A stretch of DNA of 64,000 bases from contig OY282610.1 in assembly GCA_958298945.1 (NCBI GenBank), forward strand, positions 49,421,667 to 49,485,666, written 5' to 3'. The notes under the pieces were generated by a model, which was not told the origin of the DNA, did not search any database, and saw nothing but the letters and a program-made list of their open reading frames with translations. Position numbers and translations under genes: made by a program. Shown piece after piece: positions 22,514 through 32,252 of the stretch; positions within the stretch are counted from its first letter, which is position 1, and every line of letters starts with the position of its first letter. The DNA comes from Atherix ibis. Its lineage: Eukaryota; Arthropoda; Insecta; Diptera; Athericidae.

Positions 22514-22715
22514 TGTAATATGCATGCAAAATAATAAATAACAAATTTATTTATTATTTAATTATTAGATTTACTCAATGCTTATTAATATTACGGGTTA
22601 CTTTGTACATGATTGAAGCTCAACTAACTTCAAACGTCAGCTGTCACATGCAGCAATGTTGCCTGTTTATGGCCATGTTATTTTTTTGATGACATTGCTT
22701 TAATGTCACATTACA
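22514..22715 (-). repeat. 3' LTR of the second gypsy element
   Basis: This ~202-bp LTR is bounded TG...CA and shares the TTGAAGCTCA, CAGCTGTCACAT and TGTCACATTACA blocks with the LTRs of the first element. Inside it the sequence continues CGCTTTTTT, as the first element continues CGCATTTTTT. Confidence 0.75.
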
Positions 22716-22815
22716 CGCTTTTTTCTTTAAGTCTAAATTAGTAACCATAATAATTTGGACAAGGCTACTCCTAATAACTGTAACAATTTTCACCAGCCAT
22801 ATCTTTGCGGTGGTC

Positions 22816-23100
22816 TTACAGTGCGACCACTGCGCATTCTGTAACTGCCCTGAACCACTGGTCTACATCACTGCCCATATTTGCATCAGAATCATCACTT
22901 TCAGCAGTTTCATATTCCAAAGACGAATTATGATAATCGTCAATTTCCACCTGTACTGGAAGCTCTGGTTCATCCGCAATTACAATATTCATGGGAGTTT
23001 TGCTATTCCGATTATTGCCAACATTTGACTCACCGAGATCAACATTTACTGGCTTTGCGATTTGAATTTCTGGCAAATTGTCCAAGTACCCTGTCTTAAC
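22816..23100 (-). pseudogene. Gypsy 2 pol C-terminal tail
   Basis: An acidic tail (ADEPELPVQVEIDDY..., SDDSDAN) matches the 8496-8702 tail of element 1, but it loses the basic RTRS...QPQRYGW end through a frameshift. Confidence 0.6.
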
Positions 23101-23143
23101 ATTTTCTTCAAAAACTAGATCACTAGCACTAAAATCCCTCTTC

Positions 23144-23250
23144 TTCGTTTTGGCAATGAATCTACGATTACGTCTAAAATCGTAGATTCATTGGCAAAAC
23201 GAAGAATAATAATATACGAGCGTAGATTCATTGCCAAAACGAATCCTTAA
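23144..23250. repeat. Small inverted duplication inside gypsy 2
   Basis: A ~26-base segment (GCAATGAATCTACGATT core) is followed after 7 bases by its inverted copy, then by a third partial copy at 23222-23245 in inverted orientation. Element 1 has only one copy at the matching place (about 8847-8865). Confidence 0.75.
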
Positions 23251-23363
23251 TAATATACGGGTGGTCGTTAACTACAATATTCTAACAATTGTTCCGTAAT
23301 GCCATTCTTTTCCATTCTTTTTGAAAATTACCAAATAACTCAGGCTTAATGCTGGCAACGACT

Positions 23364-24188
23364 TTACGTTCCGATCATAGTAATACTTTTGTTTTTCCTT
23401 TTCCTTGTCAATTTTTTTTTGTTTCTGATCAGCTGGCAATTTTGTTCCGATACTGGTAATTTTGTTTTGACCAATCTTCCGAAGAATAATTCCGATGGAG
23501 TAAGTTGCATGCTTGCGACAGGTGTGGTGTTATATTCCATGATTCTGTATTGAAACTGATCCACGCTGTTAGTCTCATAACAACGCTTCAAAATGTTCCT
23601 TGCAATGGTGACTCCTTTTTCAGCCAGCCTTTTGCTTTGTGGATATCAAGAACTCGAATATTTGAATTGCACATTAAATTTCCGTGCAAACTTTTCGAAC
23701 TCTGCTGAGTTGAACGGAACGTTATCACTTTTTATTATCGATGGATATCCGATTATGTTGAAAATGGAACAAAAGACATCGATAATGTACCCAGAAGTTT
23801 TGTTATTTACTTTAGTCGCAACTAAAAAATTTGAATATGCATCAAAAATTGAGATGAAATCACGACCCGCATATTCGAACAAGTAAACAGAAGCAATATA
23901 ATATGGATATTTGGGCTTAACTTCTTGAACCAATGATTTCTTTTGATTGTTTCGTTCACACACATTACATGACGCAATCATGTCTTTAATTTGTGCATTC
24001 ATTCCAGGCCAAAAGTATAACATTCTGTCTCTTGCAGGTGTTTTTTCGATTCCAAGATTTGGTGCATGCAACCATTTTTTAATTTTTCCTTGAAATCCTG
24101 TTGGAATCACCAGTCTATGATTTCTGAACAGTTGTCCGTTTTCAAAGTGGAGTTCCAATTTAAATTTGTGAAATTCCCGGCCAACCAT
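23364..24188 (-). pseudogene. Gypsy 2 integrase
   Basis: From right to left there is the HHCC zinc-binding domain (HAPNLGIEKTPARDRM ... CNVCERN), then the core with Asp in ISIFDAYSNF and Asp in KSDNVPFNS. After a frameshift near 23646 come the Glu in RLAEKGV and the LEYNTT-like EYNTTPVASMQLTPSELFF. The zinc-binding domain here runs on into the core without the two stops seen in element 1. Confidence 0.8.
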
Positions 24189-24327
24189 TCAGAGTTCGGT
24201 ACTCAGGCCAACCATTTCTTACGTATTCACACACGCATTTAAGGTTTTCATCCGATTCCAGTATCTGTTTGCAATAATCGTAATTGTCCTTTGACACACA
24301 AGAAGATCGGGTTACTGTGTGAATGAC

Positions 24328-25528
24328 TCAACTCAATTCCGTTTTCTTCGAGATCATATCCAACTGAGCACGAGAGAGACAATCGTCTACCAACATGGTT
24401 TTTCCCGGTTTGAAAACAATTTCCATTTTCGAATATTTCAGTAGCATTATGAACATTTGCTGCAATCTTGGCGTTACAGCGTCAATATCGCGTAAATTCA
24501 ATGTTTCCAGCGGCTTGTGATCACTCTCAACAGTGAAATCGCGCCCATAAATGAAATGATGGAAACGTTTACATGCAAAAATCCCGGCCAGAAGTTCTTT
24601 TCCAATTTGCGTCCATCTCTGTTCACATTTGTTAAGAGTTTGAGAAGCAAATGCAATCGGATGACCATCTTGCATCAAAACTGATCCAAGTCCATCTTTC
24701 GATGCATCAGTCTGAATAATAACTGGCTTTTCCGGGTCATATGCCTTTAAAATTGGGTCCGATGTAATGATTTTTACTAAATTCTTAAGTTCCGAGTCAT
24801 GTTTTTCCGTCCATTCAAAAGGAATGTCTTTTCCGTTTAATCTTGTTAGTTCCGCTGTCAGCTTGGACAGGTTTGGAATGAACTTTGCCAAACACTTGCC
24901 AAGACCCAACAAGGGCGTTACACCATGTTTATCGATTGGTTGTTTAAGCTTTACAATCCCTTCAATGTGTTTGTCAACCGGTTTTATTTTACCATCCAAT
25001 AAGATATGACTCATGAATTTTACTTCCGATTTACGATATTGCATTTTTTCCAAGTTAAATTTAACATTATTCACGCGTGCGCGCTCAATAACAATTGCCA
25101 ACATTTTATCATGTTCCTCTTCGTTCGATGCTAGGATTCCAATATCATCCAATTAAACAAAGACCGAATATATGTATCATACGTTTTTGAAAAATTTCCG
25201 GTGAAACGTTCAATCCAAAAGCAAGTCTTTCGAATTTGTAACGACCAAAGGGTGTCATGAACGTTGTCAGTTCTGATCTCTTTTCGTCCAATTCCAATTG
25301 CCAAAATCCATTTGAACAATCCAAAACCGTGAATAATTTTTTGTTAGCTAATTCCGAAGTAAAATTATCGATTGTTGGAATCAAAAAATGTTCGCGCTTA
25401 AAGCACTTATTAAGTGGTTTTGGATCCAAGCAAATCCGTAATTCACCATTTGGTTTTTCCACCACTTGTAAATTATTAACCCAGTCTGTTGGGTAAGACA
25501 CCGGTGAAATGATTCCATTTTTAACCAT
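24328..25528 (-). pseudogene. Gypsy 2 reverse transcriptase and RNase H
   Basis: Two overlapping pieces. 25528-25145 holds WVNNLQVVEKPNGELRICLD and FTVLDCSNGFWQLELDE (first catalytic Asp). 25152-24328 begins at the active site (DDIGILASNEEEH) and continues through RNase H (TDASKDGLGSVL). The tyrosine codon of the Y-x-DD motif reads TAA, and about 18 bases just before it are missing compared with element 1 (the GDIPGVI segment), so the enzyme is broken exactly at its catalytic centre. Confidence 0.85.
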
Positions 25529-25557
25529 CTCATCAAGTTTTGGCTTGAGTTTTTTAA

Positions 25558-26390
25558 CTATTGTGTCCGGGAAACGTTTACGATATAATGCACGACTGGC
25601 TTTGCATTTTCTTGTAAGTGTATGGCAATTTTTCCAGGCATTTTTCCAAGTCCGGTGAATACATTGTTATGTTCACTTACAAATCTCTCCTGTTTATCCG
25701 AGAATTCAATCGAGTCAATATCCAATCGCTTAATCAGTTCAAACTCAATGCATGTATCAAGTCCGATTATCGGTTTAAATGCGTTATCAACGACTACAAA
25801 TTCCGCTAATCTTTCCATATTAGATTTTGAATCAAGAAATTTAATTTCGACAATACCCAAAATGTTGACTTTATTATTACTATAATCAAATACAGGAAAG
25901 TCATTTTGCTCATGGCCCATTTTTAATTTCAATTCCTTGACAATTTTCAATGGAACACAATTGACGTCCGCTCCTGTATCAATTTTGAATTTAACTAGCT
26001 TATTCCCTATTTGGTATCTCTTAGTCCAACGTGTCTTTTGTCGTCCTAATGAATTTATTCTAAAAATATGATTTTTAACATTAAGTAGCTTAGTCGTTAA
26101 TTTCGGGTGTATTTTAATCGTTTTACAGTGAACATTGTCAATCCGTGATTTTCCATTAGCAAACGATTCCGATGTAGTTGCGTCCGATTTGTTCGTCTTA
26201 TGTATTGCGACACATCCGACGAAAATGACCCTTTTTTCCGCATTGGCACGTGAAATCCTTGGCTGGACACTAGCTTTTATGATCTGGTTCCCAATCACCA
26301 CCACAGTTGAAGCAAAAATGCCGATTGGTTGCATTAATTGCGTTAATTGAATCGGTCACTGAGGAATTTGGGCTTTGCACACTGCGCAAA
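25558..26390 (-). pseudogene. Gypsy 2 protease and gag zinc-knuckle region
   Basis: The protease is intact over the visible part: VKFKIDTGADVNCVPLKIV (DTG active site), then FKPIIGLDTCIEFEL. It runs on in one frame into the region before RT (FTGLGKMPGKIAIHL). Upstream (26220-26334) the cysteine cluster of gag is visible only by changing frame. At about 26340-26390 the similarity to element 1 fades. Confidence 0.75.
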
Positions 26391-26392
26391 AT

Positions 26393-26621
26393 TTAATTAA
26401 TCATACTATGACAGTTACCATCATTGTTGTGCATGGGATGGCAAGATGTATTTGCACTGCTTGTCGTATTGTTCACCATACGATTTATAATGAGTAATGC
26501 TTCTGCCGTAGCATTCATAAATTTATTCATTATGTCTATGGCATCGGAAGGCGTTGAGATTGTTTTCGTCATAGCACCTACGGCATCGGCTTGTGACTTC
26601 ATTTGGTGGTTTATTACGATA
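26393..26621 (-). pseudogene. Unknown coding fragment, split by a mariner
   Basis: A minus-strand frame rich in Asn, Ala and Thr (MKSQADAVGAMTKTISTPSD, MNKFMNATAEALLIINRMVN) ends at 26393. The mariner 26622-27868 sits directly upstream. Beyond it, 27930-27869 continues in a plausible frame (ATELVDSITADPESASKV). It could be the N-terminal part of the gypsy 2 gag or an unrelated gene piece; I recognise no family. Confidence 0.4.
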
Positions 26622-27868
26622 CGAGGGTCGTTCAATAAGTCCTTAGAAAAAGATGGAAAAAACGGTTTTTTTTAAAAAAAATTTTTTATTTTTTAACATG
26701 TCTTCTCCAACCGTTTTTCCAAAATTTTTATCCCGTCAAAAAAATAGGATTTCGGAAGTTCTGCAAAATACTCATCCGTTTGAGCAAGGACGAACCGTCG
26801 TCCGCCAAGCCATTTCTTCAGATTGGGGAAAAGAAAATAGTCAGTCGAGGCCAAATCGATTAAGCGGGATGATGAAACAATTCCATTCTCAATTCCACAA
26901 TTTTTGGCCATGGAAACAGCGCAAGTGTGCACACGCGCATTGTCCTGATGCAAGAGGATTTTTTTCTTCTTCAGATGGGGGCGTTTCTCTTTGATTTCCT
27001 CGCTCAGCCGTTGCAATAACGACGCGTAATACACTCCTGCTATTGTTTTTGCTTTTTCCAAGTAGTCGATAAAAATGATGCCCTGCGAATCCCAAAAGAC
27101 CGTGGCCATCACCTTGCCAGCCGATGGCACAGTTTTTGCCTTCTTTGGAGCCCGTTCACCCTTGAAAATCCACTGTGATGACTGTCTCTTCATTTCTGGA
27201 GTGTAGTAGTGTATCCAGGTTTTGTCCACAGTGACATATCGACGAAGGAATTCGGCAGGATTGCGATGAAAGAGTGTCAACATAGCCTCAGAGTCCACTA
27301 CACGATTGCGCTTATTCTCCTCTGAGAGCAAACGCGGCACCCATCTTGCCGAAATTTTTTTCACAGACAATTTTTCATGCAAAATTGAAGCGACTGTACC
27401 TTGTGATATGGCCGTGGCCTCAACTAATTCGCGCACTTTAATTCACCGATCGGTCAAAATCAGATCGTGGATTTTGTCGCTGATTTCAGGAGTAGACACC
27501 TCAACTGGGCGTCCTGAACGATGTTCATCTTTTGTGGATGAACGGCCACGTTTAAATTCATTCACCCAATTGTAAACCGTCGCAAACACAGGTGCAGATG
27601 TACCATGAACTGCATCCAACTCGGCTTTGATTTCTTTCGGGCTTAAGCCTTTCAAATGGAGATGTTTGATGACAGCCCTAAACTCGCTTTTTTCCATTGT
27701 TATGCACAAAAAAATGTCGTTAACTTTAATCGACGATAGAAATTGACCTACGCTATGGATCGAGCTGAAATTTTGACAGCTTTCCTGTCGATAATGGTAC
27801 TTACAATCTTTACCGATACTACGAGCGCAATTTCTTGGATTTTCTAAGGACTTATTGAACGACCCTCG
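26622..27868 (-). mobile_element. Mariner element with CGAGGGTCG ends, full length but dead
   Basis: This 1,247-bp element is bounded by inverted ends CGAGGGTCGTTCAATAAGTC and its complement, and flanked on both sides by the target TA (26620-26621 and 27869-27870). It contains one transposase gene on the minus strand. Its four terminal bases, CGAG/CTCG, are exactly those found as small TA-flanked scars throughout the neighbouring mitochondrial insertion. Confidence 0.95.
26693..27709 (-). pseudogene. Mariner transposase with internal stop
   Basis: The frame from 27709 starts MCITMEKSEFRAVIKHLHLK and carries the paired helix-turn-helix DNA-binding region. A single in-frame TGA (27445-27443, where CGA would fit) interrupts it after LILTDR. 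It then continues through WVPRLLSEEN (the conserved WVPR linker) to the catalytic domain: the Asp of TVDKTW (the family has VDETW), the Asp of HQDNARVHT, and DLASTDYFLF where SPDLAPSDFFLF is usual. The segment between the second and third Asp is partly frame-shifted, and the C-terminus is shortened. In the family the protein cuts the element out and pastes it at TA; this copy should be inactive. Confidence 0.9.
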
Positions 27869-27929
27869 TACCTTTGAAGCGCTCTCCGGATCAGCGGTAA
27901 TGCTATCAACAAGTTCCGTTGCGGAATTA

Positions 27930-28420
27930 GTTTGATTTAATCCTCCTAATGAAAATAAAATAATTAATATTAGATATTTTTGTAAATTAAAGTATGAAAT
28001 TAATATTATTGGAGCAATTTTTTGTCATGTTTTTAAAATAAAATTATTATTTCAAGATAAACCTTCTATAATTGTAGGAAATCAGAAATGGAAAGGTGCA
28101 GCACCTAATTTTAATAATAATGTTGAAACAATTATTAAATTTAATAAATTATTAAAATAAAATTGGAAAATAAAATTAAAGTTAATTATTGAAATAATAA
28201 TTGAAAATAATAAAATTATTGAAGCTAGTGATTGAATTAAAAAATATTTTAAAGATGCTTCTGAGGGTATTACAATAAATTATTTTTATCATTTATTAGG
28301 GGAATAAATGATAATAAATTAATTTCTAGTCCTATTCAAGCAGTTAATCAAGAGTTTGATGAAATTGTAATTAATGTTCCAAATATTAATGTTGAAATAA
28401 ATAAAATCTTTGAAGTATTT
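27930..28420 (-). pseudogene. NUMT ND2 fragment
   Basis: In the mitochondrial code on the minus strand it reads LITISSNSWLTAWMGLEINL, then SEASLKYFL, LLKLGAAPFHFWFP and ILFSLGGLNQTN: the N-terminal two-thirds of NADH dehydrogenase subunit 2. A small indel near 28275 breaks the frame. Its 3' end is cut at the junction with the unknown fragment (about 27930), and its 5' end at the deletion joining ND1. Confidence 0.9.
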
Positions 28421-28820
28421 TTTATACTCGTACCTTTAATATTAGTTTGATTTGCTTCTTGTTTAGCTGAAACTAATCGAACTCCTTTTGATTTTGCTGA
28501 AGGAGAATCAGAATTGGTTTCAGGGTTTAATGTAGAATATAGAAGAGGAGGATTTGCTTTAATTTTTTTAACTGAATATGCAAGAATTTTATTTATAAGA
28601 ATATTCTTTGTTGTTTTATTTTTAGGTTGTGATATTTTTTCTATTTTTTTTTTTTTTAAGTTAGTATTTTTATCTTTTTGTTATTTGTTAGTTTGTGGTA
28701 CTTTACATCGATTCCGTTATGATAAATTAATGTATTTAGCTTGAAAGAGTTTTTTACCTTTTTCATTAAATTATATTATATTTAATATAATTTCTTTTAT
28801 ATTATTAATTAATTTTAGTA
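28421..28820 (+). pseudogene. NUMT ND1, C-terminal half
   Basis: Reads [20 protein letters not shown] and [16 protein letters not shown], a hallmark of NADH dehydrogenase subunit 1, through [16 protein letters not shown] to the C-terminus. The N-terminal half is lost at the deletion. A TA-CTCG-TA scar lies at 28425-28432, just before PLMLVW. Confidence 0.93.
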
Positions 28821-28821
28821 T

Positions 28822-28889
28822 AAAAATAATAGAAATATTAATTCTATCGTATGTTTTCAAAACATATGCTTATATCAAGCTCATTAACT
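28822..28889 (-). tRNA. NUMT tRNA-Ser(UCN), degenerate
   Basis: On the minus strand AGTTAATGAGCTTGATATAA is followed by a stem-loop with loop TTTGAAA, anticodon TGA, as in insect tRNA-Ser(UCN). The 3' half of the acceptor stem has decayed. It lies between cytb and ND1, as in the ancestral order, and would not work in the nucleus. Confidence 0.8.
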
Positions 28890-28891
28890 TA

Positions 28892-30034
28892 TTAGTTTAA
28901 TAAATTATCTCATCATTTTGTAATAATTGGATTAATTAAGTAATATAAAAAGTATAAGACTGTTAAAATTTGTCCTGTTAAAATATAAGGATCTTTTACA
29001 GGTCGAAAATATAAGGATCTTCTACAGGTCAAAATTACAATAATTACTATAAATCAAAATAATCTTTGGTTAATTGGATAGAATTGAATTCCTCGAAATT
29101 TACTTTAATGATAAAATGGTAAAATTATTAGAATTGCAATTGATATAATTAATGCAATTACTTCTCCTAATTTATTTGGAATTGATCGTAAAATTGCATA
29201 AGCAAATAAGAAATATCATTCTGGTTGAATATGAACTGGTGTTACTAAAGGATTTGCTGGAATAAAATTATCTGGATCTCCTAGTAAATATGAGTTAATT
29301 AGAGTTAATAATGTTAATAATATTAATAAAAATATAAATCCAACAATATCTTTGAATGTGAAATATGGATGAAATGGAATTTTATCAATATTTGAATTAA
29401 TTCCTAGTGGATTATTAGATCCTGTTTGGTGAAGAAATATTAAGTGAACAATAGTTATGGCTAAAATAATAAATGGAAAAATAAAATAGAAAGTGAAGAA
29501 TCGTGTTAAAGTTGCATTGTTAATAGCAAATCCTTTTCAGATTCATTGGACTAAATCTGTTCTTAAATATGGGACAGCTGAAAGTAAATTAGTAATTACT
29601 GTAGCTCCTCAAAATGATATTTGTCCTCATGGTAATACATATCCTATAAAAGCTGTTCCTATAACTAAAAATAAAATAATTACACCAACTAATCATGTAG
29701 GAGTATATAAATATGTTCTGTAATATATTCCTCGTCCTACATGTAAATAAATACAAATAAAAAAAAATGATGCTCCGTTAGCATGTAAGGTTCGTAATAA
29801 TCATCCGTAATTTACATCTCGGCAAATATTAGCAACACTATTAAATGCAGTATTGATATCTGCAGTATAATGTATAGCTAGGAATAATCCAGTTAAGATT
29901 TGAATAATTAAACATAATCCTAATAGTGAGCCGAAATTTCATCATGCTGAAATATTAGTTTGTGCTGGTAAATCAACAAGGGCATTATTTATAATTTTGA
30001 ATAGATGATGTTGTAGTCGGAATGGTTTATTCAT
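28892..30034 (-). pseudogene. NUMT cytochrome b, nearly complete
   Basis: In the mitochondrial code it reads from MNKPFRLQHHLFKIINNALV through [66 protein letters not shown] and [20 protein letters not shown] to WWDNLLN and TAA. All heme-ligand regions are recognisable. The only large change is near 29000, where a WIGA-type segment is replaced by a 26-base local duplication, shifting the frame. The start overlaps the end of ND6 as usual. Confidence 0.96.
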
Positions 30035-30294
30035 TAGTTTATTATTGGTCGTAAAAGGGCCATAAAAAATATTAGTAATTTTTACTGTTGCAATTAATGT
30101 TAATAGTAAATAATTAATTAAGATTAAAGTAATAATATTTGTTGGATAATTATATAATTTATTTAGATTTAAGGTATTTTCGTAATTTATTGAGGAAACA
30201 ATTGTTGAAATTATTTCATTATTAATAAATGATAATGAATAAGTTTTATCTATAATTAAAAATAATGGAATTATAATAACCTTAAATCTTAATA
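30035..30294 (-). pseudogene. NUMT ND6, C-terminal part
   Basis: Reads LYNYPTNIITLMLINYLLLT and LIATVKITNIFYGP, the conserved end of ND6. An extra T in GGCCCTTTT shifts the frame, so the standard-code frame runs through into cytb (30298-29942) without a stop. The gene is split at 30294/31580 by a mariner relic; the other part is 31580-31850. Confidence 0.9.
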
Positions 30295-31579
30295 ACAAGT
30301 ACTTGGCTCACCGCCCGATGGAACTGCTGTCATAAAAGAAACTGCTGTCACAAAAGAAATTTACCATCGTGCCTACTGTCAAAGTTTCAGTCGATTCCCT
30401 TCATTAGTTTTGTTTTGAGAGCCTTTGAAAGCGAGCGTGTCGGTCGGTTGCACAAAAATGGAAAAAGAACAATATCGTTCGGAGATTTTTTGGAAGGGAA
30501 AACGCGCAGCGAAATCAAAGATCGCTTGGATCTTAGATTAAAGAATACCTGGATAGGCCCCTACCGTATATGTATACGCAATTTTGTGTAAGAATTTTTA
30601 CGTGGGGGATATGACTGTCAAAAATTTTTTATGTAGACATGACACCCACTACCATCTATGTGTCATAATGGAAATTTACTTAATTGCAAAAGCATAATTT
30701 ATATTTATTTTAATTCACTTATTGGAAACAAAAATACAATTTAAATACAACGATAGGTCATTTTTATTTTTTGTACAATCTTTTGATACGAAATGGAATT
30801 CTATTTTAGGTTTATTATACATTTCGTAAATATCAATCAAATATAAACCGCCTCAATTTTGTAGACTTTCGGAGAGTTTGAAAACTTTAATTCTCCATGA
30901 AAGTGGAGACTTGGGGGTTAGCTTTGTCATTTGTGAATCCGATGTTGACAGTTCAATGTTTACCATAAAATAGTACAGTGCTGGTGTATATAAAGTGTGT
31001 GTAAGAAACTTTAAGGGACAGAATTTTTCTGTCTATTTTCTATTGCTGTTTTCAAAACACGCAATATTAAAAAAATCTGCTTCTTTACGCATAAATGATA
31101 TCACATATGAAAAATGGTTTTAAACGAACCGCTTCAATCGCATACTGAACTTTTAATGATTAACGCCGTTTCTGTTGTATTGCATGTGTGTACGTTCTAT
31201 GAATGTATTGCCACAAAATTTGGTCAGAATTTTTGTGTAGAGGCCTATCCAGTTCTTCTTTAATCTAAGGCTTGGATACTGTGTATGGTGACTCTTCTCC
31301 TTCGATGGCAACCGTCAAGAATTAGTTCAACGAGTTTGTTCCTGGCCGCACGTCGGTTTTTGATGAGCCACGCCCAGGTGCCCCGAAAACGGCTGCTACG
31401 GAGGAAAACGTTAAAAAAGTCCACGATCTCGTGTTGGCAGACCGTCGATTGAAGGTTCACGAGATAGTTGAGACTGTGGGCATCGCAGTAGGAAGAAGAT
31501 TATGTGGAAAAATAAATTGCCACCTTTCCAAAATTTTCGTTTTTCTTTTGTAGGCTAAGTACTTGTTGAATGACCCACG
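30295..31579 (+). mobile_element. Mariner relic in ND6, with another element inside
   Basis: The right end CTTGTTGAATGACCCACG lies before the target TA (31580-31581). The left end keeps ACAAGTACTTGG but lacks the outer 13 bases. Inside are the N-terminal transposase parts on the plus strand: MEKEQYRS at about 30459, then, after a 738-bp nested element, RTSVFDEPRPGAPKTAATEE and VKKVHDLVLADRRLKVHEIV near 31340-31470, the paired HTH region. The catalytic domain is deleted. Its termini (CGTGGG) differ from the other two mariner families in the window. Confidence 0.85.
30532..31269. mobile_element. 738-bp TIR element with 8-bp target duplication
   Basis: Ends are about 33-base inverted repeats starting CTTAGATTAAAGAA and continuing CTGGATAGGCC. 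The 8-bp repeat GCTTGGAT flanks it exactly (30524-30531 and 31270-31277), inside the mariner transposase gene. No coding frame is visible. An 8-bp duplication fits hAT or P superfamilies, so this is probably a non-autonomous member. A larger, decayed relative is at 14560-15728. Confidence 0.88.
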
Positions 31580-31850
31580 TATTATTAAAATTGTATTTAT
31601 TAATGTTAATTTTATTGATATTGAAAATATTTCATTTGAAGCTAGTGAAGTTACATACCTCCTAAAATACAAGGAATAAAATATATGAGAATCAAAAAGT
31701 TTTGGCAAATATTCCTCTAATTAAGCAAATTAATAGTGTTTGAATTAATAGTATTAATCCTATTGCTAGTGGGTGATTTATTTGTAAAAAGGTAAATCTT
31801 GAAATAATTGTTATTAAGTAAATAATTAATTGGTAAATATCAGAAAATAA
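31580..31850 (-). pseudogene. NUMT ND6, N-terminal part
   Basis: In the mitochondrial code it reads HPLAMGLMLLIQTLLICLIS, FAKTFWFSYILFLVFLGGM, then SLASNEMFSMSMKLTLMNT. A short deletion after GGM (the usual LVLFIY segment) breaks the frame. It joins across the mariner relic to 30294. Confidence 0.88.
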
Positions 31851-31921
31851 TTTAAATAAAATATTAATTTTGGGGATTAATGATAGGATATATATGTATA
31901 TATTACAATACCTTTTTTCTG
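31851..31921 (+). tRNA. NUMT tRNA-Pro
   Basis: Acceptor arms CAGAAAA and TTTTCTG pair; the anticodon loop TTTTGGG holds TGG. It lies between ND6 and tRNA-Thr as in the ancestral order. Nuclear copy, not functional. Confidence 0.85.
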
Positions 31922-31923
31922 AA

Positions 31924-31993
31924 GTTTTAAAAGAAAAGTTGTTATTTTTGATTTACGAGTACAAGACCAATGTTTTTATTAAACTGTTAAAAC
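31924..31993 (-). tRNA. NUMT tRNA-Thr with an insertion in the anticodon arm
   Basis: Minus strand: acceptor arms GTTTTAA and TTAAAAC pair, and the anticodon TGT follows GGTCT. Six bases are inserted right after the anticodon (31955-31960, giving TA-CGAG-TA on the plus strand), which destroys the anticodon stem. Confidence 0.85.
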
Positions 31994-31995
31994 TA

Positions 31996-32252
31996 ATGAT
32001 AGTTTTATTTAATGGATTAATTATTTTATTTATATTTATAATAGGGGAATTTATAGTATTAAGATTATTTTTTTTTATATTGTATTTGTTTTTTTTTTAA
32101 ATAAAATAAATTATGAAAATTTTTTTAGAATAATATTTTTAACTTTTTGTGTTTGTGAAGGTGCATTAGGCTTATCAATTTTAGTTTCTATAATTCGAAC
32201 TCATGGTAAAGATTATTTTCAATCATTTAATACTCGTATTTTACAATGTTAA
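31996..32252 (+). pseudogene. NUMT ND4L
   Basis: Starts MMVLFNGLIMLFMF, is frame-shifted in a poly-T run near 32090, then reads [18 protein letters not shown] and DYFQSFN...LQC to TAA. A TA-CTCG-TA scar splits the final FNILQC. The stop overlaps the ND4 start in the usual ATGTTAA. Confidence 0.92.

Larger units (their letters stand above)
22514..26390 (-). mobile_element. Second K02A2.6-like gypsy element, 5'-truncated
   Basis: A minus-strand element related to 6407-13123 but clearly diverged. It retains the 3' LTR (22514-22715), the pol tail, integrase, RNase H, RT, protease and the gag zinc-knuckle region. The 5' LTR and most of gag are absent: gag similarity fades at about 26340-26390, just before an unknown coding fragment, a mariner and the mitochondrial insertion. 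It is dead through many stops and frameshifts. Confidence 0.85.

Noticed and set aside
28425..28432. Scars caused by the mariner relic in ND6 (30295-31579)
   Set aside because: That relic ends in CGTG, which does not match the CGAG scars; the element at 26622-27868 does.
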